DNA of 64,000 nt from Collinsella sp. UBA6357 (GTDB lineage Bacteria; Actinomycetota; Coriobacteriia; Coriobacteriales; Coriobacteriaceae): the NCBI GenBank assembly GCA_002437815.1, contig DJRP01000026.1, positions 32,643-96,642 of the forward strand, given 5' to 3'. How positions within the stretch are numbered: the first letter of the stretch is position 1; every line of letters begins with the position of its first letter. The notes under the pieces were generated by a model. The model had not been told where the DNA came from. It worked only from the letters and a program-made list of their open reading frames with translations, and did no database searches. Both the position numbers and the translations under genes were made by a program. Positions 23,292 through 30,756 of the stretch are shown here, piece after piece.

Positions 23292-25718
23292 CTAGGCGTG
23301 CCAGATCTCGTCGCGGTACTCGCGAATGGTGCGGTCGCTCGAGAACCAGCCCGAAGAGGCGGTGTTGAGCAGCGCGCGGCGGTTCCAGGACTCGCGGTCG
23401 CTGTAGCTGTTGGTGAGCTTCTCCCAGGCATCCACGTAGCTGCGGAAGTCAGCCATCACCAGGTCGGGGTCGTTGTTGTTCATGAGCTCGTTGTAGATGC
23501 TCTCGAAATTGCCCGAAAGCCCGGCGAAGGTGTTGTCCTTGAGCTCGTCCATCACGCGGCCCAGACGCTCGCGGTCGCCGTTGAGCGTGTCCCAGGCAAA
23601 GTAGCTGTTGGAAGCCCAGAGCTGCTCGACCTCGGGAGCGGTCAGGCCAAAGATGGCCTCGTTCTCCCGGCCGGCCAGATCGGCGATCTCGATGTTGGCG
23701 CCGTCGAGGGTGCCCAGCGTGATGGCGCCGTTCATCATGAGCTTCATGTTCGAGGTGCCGCTCGCCTCCTTGCCGGCGGTCGAGATCTGCTCCGAGATCT
23801 CGGCGGCGGGATAGATGAGCTGGGCGTTGCTCACGCGGAAGTTGGGGATGAAGCAGACCTTCATGATCTCGTTGACGCGCGGATCGTTGTTGACGACCTC
23901 GGCCACCGAGTTGATCAGGCGGATCGTCTCCTTGGCAAAGGTGTAGCTCGAGGCGGCCTTACCCGAGAAGATGAACGTCGTGGGCTGCACGCGGAAGTTG
24001 GGGTCGGCGATGCGGCGGTTGTAGATGTCCATGACCTTCATGATGTTCATGAGCTGGCGCTTGTAGGCATGGAAGCGCTTGACCTGGACATCGAAGACGG
24101 TGTTGGGGTCGATCACCAGACCGGTCTCGGCCTTGACGTAGGCGGCCAGACGCTCCTTGTTGGCGCGCTTGGACGCACCGACCTTCTCGAGGAACTCCTT
24201 GTCGTCCGCAAAGTCCTTGAGCTTCTCGAGCTCAAAGGCGTCCTTGAGCCAACCGTCGCCGATGGCCTCGGTCACGAGCTTGGCATAGGTGGGGTTGGAC
24301 TCGGCAAAGAAGCGGCGGTGCGAGATGCCGTTGGTCTTGTTGTTGAACTTCTGGGGCTGCAGGGCGGCGAAGTCCTTGAGCACGATGTTCTTGATGATGT
24401 CGGAGTGGATCTTGGCCACGCCGTTGACCGAATGGCTGCAGATCACAGACAGGTTGGCCATGCGGATCTCGCCGTCCCACAGGATGGCGGTCTGACGCAG
24501 GCGCTCCTGCCAGCCTTCCTGCGTGGTGTCGAACGACTCGTGCCAGCGGCGGCTGATCTCGTCGATGATCTGGTACACGCGGGGGAGTAGCTTGGAGAAC
24601 GTGCCGATGGGCCACTTCTCGAGCGCCTCGGGCAGGATGGTGTGGTTGGTGTAGGACACCGTGTTGGTCACGATCTCCCACGCGTCGTCCCACTCGAGCT
24701 TCTTCTCGTCGATGAGCACGCGCATGAGCTCGGGGCCGCACATGGCGGGGTGCGTGTCGTTGGTGTGGATGGCCACAAACTGCGGGAGCAGCTTCCAGTT
24801 GTCGCCATGCTCCTTCTCAAAGGTGTCGAGCAGGCTTGCAATGCCGGCCGAAACAAACAGGTACTCCTGCTTCAGGCGCAGCAGACGGCCGTGCTCGCCG
24901 GCGTCGTTGGGGTAGAGGATGGCGCTGATGGCCTCGGCCTCGGCGCGCTCGGCGTCGGCCAGGGCATAGTCGCCGCGGTTGAAGGCCTCGAGGTCAAAGT
25001 GCTCCTCGACCGGCTCGGCGCTCCACACGCGCAGCTTGTTGACGGTCTCGCCGCCAAAGCCCACGACGGGGATGTCGTAGGGCACGGCAAGAACGTCCTT
25101 GGTGTCGACGGTGCGGTAGAACGTGCGACCGTTCTCCTCGTAGCCCTCGACATGACCGCCAAATCCGATCTTGACGGCCTTGTCCTGACGACGGACCTCC
25201 CAGGGGTAGCCGTGGGTCAGCCACTCGTCAGTGGCCTCGACCTGGCTGCCGTTGACAATCTCCTGCTTAAAGAGGCCGTAGCGATAGCGCATGCCGTTGC
25301 CGTAACCGGCGATGCCCTCGGCTGCCATGGAGTCGAGGAAGCAGGCGGCAAGACGGCCCAGACCGCCGTTGCCGAGTGCCGGATCGGGCTCCTGGTTCTC
25401 GATGGTCTCAAGGCTGAAGCCCATGTCGTCCAGGGCCTCGGCAACCATATCGCGCACGCCGAAGTTGAGCAGGTAGTTATCGAGCAGACGGCCGATCAAA
25501 AACTCGATCGAGAAGTAGTACACGCGTTTCTTGCCTTGCTCGGCGGCACGCGCATCGCTCTTGGTGGCCACGGTGCGCGATTTCTCGGCGACGAGCTTGG
25601 CAAGCGCGTTGAAGCGGTCTAGGTCGCTGGCGTCCTCGACGCTCTTGCCCGAGATGCTCATGACCTGCGAGCGGTAGAGCTCGATGAACTCCTGCTTGGT
25701 TTCAAAAATCTTATTCAT
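23292..25718 (-). CDS. glgP: Glycogen phosphorylase
   Basis: 808 residues, the normal length, with GGAAGGAACG before ATG 25718. The pyridoxal-phosphate site EASGTSNMKLMMNGAITLG is intact; EPDPALGNGGLGRLAACFLD and AIHTNDTHPAM are typical GT35 motifs. It releases glucose-1-phosphate from glycogen ends. Its place in the same string as the synthesis genes means storage and use are probably expressed together. Confidence 0.96.
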   Translation of the reverse strand: MNKIFETKQEFIELYRSQVMSISGKSVEDASDLDRFNALAKLVAEKSRTVATKSDARAAEQGKKRVYYFSIEFLIGRLLDNYLLNFGVRDMVAEALDDMGFSLETIENQEPDPALGNGGLGRLAACFLDSMAAEGIAGYGNGMRYRYGLFKQEIVNGSQVEATDEWLTHGYPWEVRRQDKAVKIGFGGHVEGYEENGRTFYRTVDTKDVLAVPYDIPVVGFGGETVNKLRVWSAEPVEEHFDLEAFNRGDYALADAERAEAEAISAILYPNDAGEHGRLLRLKQEYLFVSAGIASLLDTFEKEHGDNWKLLPQFVAIHTNDTHPAMCGPELMRVLIDEKKLEWDDAWEIVTNTVSYTNHTILPEALEKWPIGTFSKLLPRVYQIIDEISRRWHESFDTTQEGWQERLRQTAILWDGEIRMANLSVICSHSVNGVAKIHSDIIKNIVLKDFAALQPQKFNNKTNGISHRRFFAESNPTYAKLVTEAIGDGWLKDAFELEKLKDFADDKEFLEKVGASKRANKERLAAYVKAETGLVIDPNTVFDVQVKRFHAYKRQLMNIMKVMDIYNRRIADPNFRVQPTTFIFSGKAASSYTFAKETIRLINSVAEVVNNDPRVNEIMKVCFIPNFRVSNAQLIYPAAEISEQISTAGKEASGTSNMKLMMNGAITLGTLDGANIEIADLAGRENEAIFGLTAPEVEQLWASNSYFAWDTLNGDRERLGRVMDELKDNTFAGLSGNFESIYNELMNNNDPDLVMADFRSYVDAWEKLTNSYSDRESWNRRALLNTASSGWFSSDRTIREYRDEIWHA

Positions 25719-25806
25719 ACGTTCCTTCCCCCGGGGGTCTCCCGGAACGGTTATGACTTGTATCCTACGCCCGGCACGGGGCCCGGCGGGTAAATTTCAT
25801 CAAGGT

Positions 25807-28050
25807 TTACCGAGCGTTTTTAGTTGCTTTGCCAGCGGCTTTTTTGGTTGCCGCAGCCTGAGCCTTGGTCGCAACCGGCTTTTTTGCCACGGCCTTTGAG
25901 GCTGCTTTTTTGGCGATCGACTTCTTGGGCTTAGCGGTTTTAGCGGCTCGTGCGGGTTTGGGCTTGATCGTCTTGGCTGCAGGTTGCGTTGTCGCCTTGG
26001 ACTCTTCGGTCTCTTTGGGCTTATAGGAGCTCGGTCCCACACGTTTGAGCACCACGCCGGCAAGACCGGGAACGGCGATCTCGATGGAATCCATCTGTCC
26101 GTTCCACGGATACGGCTCGCTCGAAACCAGCTGCGGTGCCTTGGCCGCAAAGCCGCTGCCGCCGTATGCCGGCTCGTCGGAGTTGAAGATGATCTTCCAG
26201 TCTCCCTCGCGCGGCACGCCGATGCGATAGGTCTCGTAACTGGCCGGATCGAAGTTGATCAGGATTACCAGGTCGTCGTCGACGTTCTCGCCCTGACGGA
26301 CAAACGACACGATCGACTGCTTGGAGTTATCGGCGTCGATCCAGGTGAACCCGTCGTCGGTGTAGCTGCGCTCGTAGAGGGCGGGCTCGGCGGTGTACAG
26401 GTGGTTAAGAGCGCGGATGAACGCCTGGTGATGGGCGTGCGTCTCGTACTGCTCGGTCAAGAACCACTGGATCGACTCGTAGTAGCGCCATTCGATGAAC
26501 TGGGCGATCTCGTTGCCCATGAAGTTGAGCTTGGCGCCGGGATGGGTCATCTGATAGAACGCAAGGGTGCGCAAGCCGGCAAACTGGCGCCACCAGTCGC
26601 CCGGCATGCGGCCGATGAGCGAGCACTTGCCGTGCACGACCTCGTCATGCGAAAGCGGACAGATGAAGTTCTCGGTAAAGGCATACATGATGGAGAACGT
26701 GAGCATGCCATGGTTGCCGGGGCGCCACGGAAAATCAGTCTGCATATAGTGCAGGGTGTCGTTCATCCAGCCCATGTCCCACTTGTAGTGGAAGCCCAGG
26801 CCGCCGTCTTGCGGCGGATAGGTCACGAGCGGCCATGCGGTCGACTCCTCGGCCATCATCATGACGTCGGGATGGCTATGCTCGACAGCGCAGTTTACCT
26901 GACGGATGAACGCGCTGGCGTCCAGATCTTCCTCGGTGCCGTATTTGTTGAACTTCTTCTGCGACGGATCGTCGATGCCAAAGTTGAGGTAGAGCATGCT
27001 CGACACGCCATCCATGCGAATGCCGTCGGCATGGAACTTCTCGAGCCAGAACAAAACGTTGGACACCAAGAAGCTGCGAACCTCGCCGCGTGCGTAGTCA
27101 AACTTGTGCGTGCCCCAGTTGGGATGGATCTCGTGCTCGTAGAGCATGTGGCCGTTAAACGTGGCAAGGCCGTGGGCATCGGCGCAAAAGCCGCCGGGTA
27201 CCCAGTCCAAGATCACGCCGATGCCCGCCTCGTGGCAGGCATCCACAAAGTGCATGAACTGCTGCGGATCGCCGTAGCGCGAGGTTGCGGCATAGTAACC
27301 GGTGGTTTGATATCCCCAGGAGCCGTCAAAGGGGTGCTCCATGACGGGCAGTACCTCGATATGCGTATAGCCCATGTCGCGCACATAGTTCACGAGTTCG
27401 ACGGAAAGGTCGTCGTAGCTGTAATAGGTGCCGCGTTGAGCGGGGAAGGGGTCCATGGGCCCGGGATAGTTGCCAAACTCATCGGGATCCCCCTGAGGCT
27501 CGTCGCCATGGCGGCGCCACGAGCCCAGATGCACCTCATAGATGTTAAGGGGTTCATGCATATGGTTGTGACCGGCGCGGCGCTTGAGCCACGAGGCATC
27601 GTTCCACCGGTAGCCCTCGATGTCCCACAAAACCGAAGCGGTTCCCGGAGGGCACTCGGCTTTGAAGGCATAGGGATCTGCCTTGTAGAGAAGTTCGCCC
27701 TCGGCGGTCTCGATCACATATTTATACAGTTGACCCTGCTGGGCACCGGGAACAAAACCGAGCCACATGCCCGATGTTCCGTGCTGTTCAAGTGGGTTTG
27801 CCTGCTCGTTCCAGTCGTTGAACTCGCCGATCACGGCAACGCTCTTGACCTCGGGGGCCCAAACGCAAAAACGCCAGCCGCGCGTGCGCGACTGCGTATC
27901 GGGGTGGGCACCCATCTTTTCCCAGCTACGCTCCCAGCTGCCAAGGCCAAAGAGGTAGATATCGTCTTCGGAGAGCTGAGGTGCGTGCGGTGCCGGCGTG
28001 CGTGCGGCGGTCTTCTTGACGGACGTCTTTTGCTCTTTTGTATCGCTCAC
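25807..28050 (-). CDS. glgB: 1,4-alpha-glucan branching enzyme with Lys/Ala-rich tail
   Basis: About 747 residues from GTG 28050. The start is uncertain: ATG 28065 and GTG 28161 are in frame and none has a strong ribosome-binding site. An N-terminal basic stretch leads to a CBM48 domain (RFCVWAPEVKSVAVIGEFND) and the GH13 core with GIRMDGVSSMLY (nucleophile Asp), MMAEESTAWP (Glu) and PLSHDEVVHGK (Asp). After the C-terminal beta domain (~26030 on) comes a ~75-residue basic tail (PKPARAAKTAKPKKSIAKKA). It introduces alpha-1,6 branches into glycogen. First gene of the operon. Confidence 0.93.
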   Translation of the reverse strand: MSDTKEQKTSVKKTAARTPAPHAPQLSEDDIYLFGLGSWERSWEKMGAHPDTQSRTRGWRFCVWAPEVKSVAVIGEFNDWNEQANPLEQHGTSGMWLGFVPGAQQGQLYKYVIETAEGELLYKADPYAFKAECPPGTASVLWDIEGYRWNDASWLKRRAGHNHMHEPLNIYEVHLGSWRRHGDEPQGDPDEFGNYPGPMDPFPAQRGTYYSYDDLSVELVNYVRDMGYTHIEVLPVMEHPFDGSWGYQTTGYYAATSRYGDPQQFMHFVDACHEAGIGVILDWVPGGFCADAHGLATFNGHMLYEHEIHPNWGTHKFDYARGEVRSFLVSNVLFWLEKFHADGIRMDGVSSMLYLNFGIDDPSQKKFNKYGTEEDLDASAFIRQVNCAVEHSHPDVMMMAEESTAWPLVTYPPQDGGLGFHYKWDMGWMNDTLHYMQTDFPWRPGNHGMLTFSIMYAFTENFICPLSHDEVVHGKCSLIGRMPGDWWRQFAGLRTLAFYQMTHPGAKLNFMGNEIAQFIEWRYYESIQWFLTEQYETHAHHQAFIRALNHLYTAEPALYERSYTDDGFTWIDADNSKQSIVSFVRQGENVDDDLVILINFDPASYETYRIGVPREGDWKIIFNSDEPAYGGSGFAAKAPQLVSSEPYPWNGQMDSIEIAVPGLAGVVLKRVGPSSYKPKETEESKATTQPAAKTIKPKPARAAKTAKPKKSIAKKAASKAVAKKPVATKAQAAATKKAAGKATKNAR

Positions 28051-28281
28051 GATCCATCCCATCATCCAACGGCAGCGGTGCCTTGTTTTTTTCTTATGTT
28101 CGAGGCCCAGTGCTACGCGAATCGGGGACGGTGTGAGTTCATATGATTCGTTCCACGTCACGTAATCGGTGGAACCTTCGACAGCATTTAAGATAACACC
28201 TGTCGCTTACCTTGCCGTCACAAACCCATCACGAACGCTCCATTATTCGGTAAGTGTCGAGTTTGAACCCTTCGCAGAATA

Positions 28282-28315
28282 GATTGATAAAATGCTTGAC
28301 AGAGTTTTATCAATC
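28282..28315. promoter_or_regulatory. Inverted repeat in the divergent promoter region of glgB and the HAD gene
   Basis: Arms 28282-28292 and 28305-28315 are perfect 11-bp complements (GATTGATAAAA) separated by 12 bases, and TTGACA (28296-28301) lies in the spacer. The site is in the 350-base gap between glgB and the rightward HAD gene and looks like a dimeric regulator site. Nothing else is evident in this gap. Confidence 0.5.
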
Positions 28316-28399
28316 GGTCTGCCCAGATGCTGCGAGTTTTTTGGTAAAACGTTTTTATTTGCCTAGCTGTGCGGGCTTTGATTCGAAAGGACTGCAACT

Positions 28400-29101
28400 A
28401 TGGCCGCTTCGACCATGCATACAGAAACGTTGCCCCTTGCATTTATTTTTGATTGCGACGGTACGCTCGTCAACAGCACGCCGGTGTGGAATTATGCCCA
28501 GCCCGAGCTGTTGCGTCGGCATGGGATCGCGGTAACCAAAGATGACTTTGCCCCGTTCGAATCCTTGGCGCTCGAAGATGAGTGCCAGGCCTATCACGAC
28601 ACCTGGGGAGTGGGAGAGAGCGGAGAGGAGCTTTATCGCGAGCTTTTCGATATTCTGATCGACGGCTATAGCAAGGTTGAACCGCGCGAGGGCCTGGTGC
28701 CATTCCTGAAGCGTGCCGCCGCCATGGGTATTCCCATGTGTGTCGCCACCTCGACTCCTGTTGAGCTGGTGAGCGCGGCGCTTGTCGGCGCCGGACTCGA
28801 TGGTTACCTTGAGCTTGTGACCACGACAGGCGAGGCGGGGCGTTCCAAGGAGTATCCCGATGTGTATGAGCTTGCGCTTCAGCGCCTTGAAAAACGCCAT
28901 GGGTGCACCTTTGAGCGCACCTGGGTGTTCGAGGATGCCGTCTTTGGCCTCAAGAGCTCGGGAGCGGCGGGCTTCTCGCGCGTGGGGATCTATGACCCGC
29001 ACGGCCGTATGAATCGAGCCGACGTCCAGGCAAATTGCGAGATATTTATCGATAGCTACGACGAGCTTTCGCTTGATGCAATTTTCCATTTTGTGGGTTA
29101 A
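28400..29101 (+). CDS. HAD-superfamily hydrolase, beta-phosphoglucomutase-like
   Basis: 233 residues, with GAAAGGACTGCAACT before the ATG. Motif I is FIFDCDGTLVNSTPVWN (nucleophile Asp, DxDGT form), motif II lies at CVATSTP, and motif III/IV is WVFEDAVFGLKSS. The small helical cap matches the phosphoglucomutase/phosphatase group. The substrate is probably a sugar phosphate or similar small phosphate; a link to the divergent glycogen genes is possible but not shown. Confidence 0.85.
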   Translation: MAASTMHTETLPLAFIFDCDGTLVNSTPVWNYAQPELLRRHGIAVTKDDFAPFESLALEDECQAYHDTWGVGESGEELYRELFDILIDGYSKVEPREGLVPFLKRAAAMGIPMCVATSTPVELVSAALVGAGLDGYLELVTTTGEAGRSKEYPDVYELALQRLEKRHGCTFERTWVFEDAVFGLKSSGAAGFSRVGIYDPHGRMNRADVQANCEIFIDSYDELSLDAIFHFVG

Positions 29102-29121
29102 CGGTGGCGTGAGGTCTGATC

Positions 29122-29802
29122 ATGAAGGTTTTGCTGGTCTGCGGCTCGCCCGAAGTTGCTGGTGCCGACGTGCTGCGTGGCGCGGCTGCACGCTGCGATG
29201 CCGTGGTTGCGGTCGATCGCGGGCTTGATGCTGCCCTGTCTGCCGGGCTTACCGTCGATCTGTTTTGCGGAGACGCCGATACGGTGAGCGCCCAGGGTCG
29301 CCAACTTGTTGTGCGGGCATTGAATGCCATCTCTGGTTCGGTTCCTTTTGATGTGGAACGTTATGACCCCTACAAGGACGCAACCGATCTTGCTCTGGCA
29401 CTCAGCGCCGTCAAACGTCGCTGGCCGGGGGCGGATATCTGCGCCACGTGCGCAACCGGCGGCAAGCCCGATTTGAACCTTACGGTTCTGGGCCAGCTGT
29501 TAGCGTATCGCGCGGGATCCGTATCTCTGGTCGAAGATGCTTTTGAGGCACGCCTGCTGCATGGTGGCATGACTTGGGGTATCCACGGTGCTGCAGGGCG
29601 GCGTTTTTCGATCGTGTCCCTCTCTGATGGCTGCATTGTTTCCGAGGATGGGCTTCATTGGTCGCTCGATCACGCCGCGCTGCCTCTTTTGGGCGATCGG
29701 GGCGTATCCAATTATGTCGATCGATCCGGTCATGCTGCGGTTGTCTGTCATGCGGGCTCCGCTATCGCCTATCTTTTCAACGAAACCTCACCGCTTGCGT
29801 AG
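29122..29802 (+). CDS. Thiamine pyrophosphokinase-like protein
   Basis: 226 residues, 20 bases after the HAD gene. The N-terminal half fits the thiamine diphosphokinase catalytic domain: VAVDRGLDAALSAGLTVDLF, the CGDADTVS site (usually GDMDS) and YDPYKDATDLALAL. The C-terminal half is a small beta domain. The usual GGRLDHxLxN segment reads GGKPDLNLTVLGQL, losing the His, so activity or substrate may differ. It would make thiamine diphosphate from thiamine and ATP. No TPP riboswitch is visible upstream. Confidence 0.75.
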   Translation: MKVLLVCGSPEVAGADVLRGAAARCDAVVAVDRGLDAALSAGLTVDLFCGDADTVSAQGRQLVVRALNAISGSVPFDVERYDPYKDATDLALALSAVKRRWPGADICATCATGGKPDLNLTVLGQLLAYRAGSVSLVEDAFEARLLHGGMTWGIHGAAGRRFSIVSLSDGCIVSEDGLHWSLDHAALPLLGDRGVSNYVDRSGHAAVVCHAGSAIAYLFNETSPLA

Positions 29803-29821
29803 CATGCCGATGAAACAAGAA

Positions 29822-29851
29822 GGGCCCCGCGACCATGCGATCGCGGGGCCC
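29822..29851. terminator. Terminator between convergent thiN-like and kinase genes
   Basis: Arms 29822-29832 and 29841-29851 are perfect 11-bp complements (GGGCCCCGCGA). The A-rich left flank gives a T-rich tail on the minus strand, so it mainly serves the leftward kinase gene. Confidence 0.75.
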
Positions 29852-29898
29852 AACCTGTGCCTCCATTGCAAACGGCGCTTGGCCGTTATGCTCAGGGT

Positions 29899-30663
29899 TT
29901 ACTGGAAATCGACGACGTCGATCCAGTTCATGAGGAAGTCGGCGTCGACGTCGCGCTTGCGGGCAAGCTCGGACGCGGCGACGATGCTCGTCCACTGGCG
30001 CACGACCTGCATGGGCATGTCGGCGCGATCGCAGTAGAGCTCAAGATAGGTCTCGGCCTGATCCTTGCTGTTGAGGGCAAAGAGCAAATATGTCATGGCA
30101 ACGTCGGCTGCCGGCGAACCCTGGGTAGCGTGGGCCCAGTCGCACACGTACAGCTGGCCGTCCTCGCCCAGAATCACGTTGGAGGGGTTGAAGTCGCCGT
30201 GGCAGACCTTGAACTCCTTCTTCATGCCGTCAAGACGCTCAAGCAGGTTGTAGCGGGTGGTGGCGTTGATCTGATCGAGGCCGTTGATCATACGGGCATA
30301 CTTGTCGCGCTGGCGGTTGAGCAGCGGGCTCGTGTAGCCGTGGATCTCGATCTGCAGGTCGACGAACATCTCAAGATACTCGCCAAAGCGCTGCGGCTCG
30401 GCGGCCATCTTGTCGGCGAGGGTGGTGCCGGGGACCTTCTCGGTCACCAGGGCCCAGCCGTTGGCGTTCTCGAGCTGCGAGACCTCGAGGGCCTTGGGGC
30501 TGCGGATGCCGCACTCGTTGATGCGGGCAAGATTCAAAGCCTCGTTGAACACGTCGGAGACGGGCTTGGTCTCGTTGAAGACCTTGACGATCTTGTCGCC
30601 CAGGTCGTAGACGACCTTGTTGCCGCGACGGACGAGCTCGGTCTTGGAATCGGGGAGCAGCAT
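29899..30663 (-). CDS. Aminoglycoside phosphotransferase/choline kinase-family kinase
   Basis: 254 residues. Kinase features: a basic N-lobe (KIVKVFNETKPVSDVFNEAL), a hinge-like WALVTEKVPG, the catalytic loop CHGDFNPSNVI (Brenner-type H-G-D-x-N) and the metal-binding LYVCDWAHATQG. It phosphorylates an unknown small molecule; a resistance function is unlikely from context. It follows adhE on the same strand, with a hairpin lacking a T run in between, so the two may be co-transcribed. Confidence 0.8.
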   Translation of the reverse strand: MLLPDSKTELVRRGNKVVYDLGDKIVKVFNETKPVSDVFNEALNLARINECGIRSPKALEVSQLENANGWALVTEKVPGTTLADKMAAEPQRFGEYLEMFVDLQIEIHGYTSPLLNRQRDKYARMINGLDQINATTRYNLLERLDGMKKEFKVCHGDFNPSNVILGEDGQLYVCDWAHATQGSPAADVAMTYLLFALNSKDQAETYLELYCDRADMPMQVVRQWTSIVAASELARKRDVDADFLMNWIDVVDFQ

Positions 30664-30693
30664 GGTTGCATCCTTTCAACGATGCGAATGGAA

Positions 30694-30739
30694 GCGGAAG
30701 GCGGGTGTTACGCCTTTTGGGTTTATACCCGCTTTCCGC
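30694..30739. repeat. Intercistronic hairpin between adhE and the kinase gene
   Basis: Arms 30694-30706 and 30727-30739 pair over 13 positions with one G-T opposition and a 20-nt loop. The T run needed for termination of the leftward transcript is on the wrong side, so it is probably not an adhE terminator. Confidence 0.55.
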
Positions 30740-30756
30740 AAAAAAAGACGAAGCGC

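Noticed and set aside
25984..28146. Long + strand open frame across glgB
   Set aside because: Antisense shadow; GlgB motifs on the minus strand are complete.
29102..29121. TPP riboswitch before the thiamine pyrophosphokinase-like gene
   Set aside because: The gap is only 20 bases and carries no THI-box sequence.
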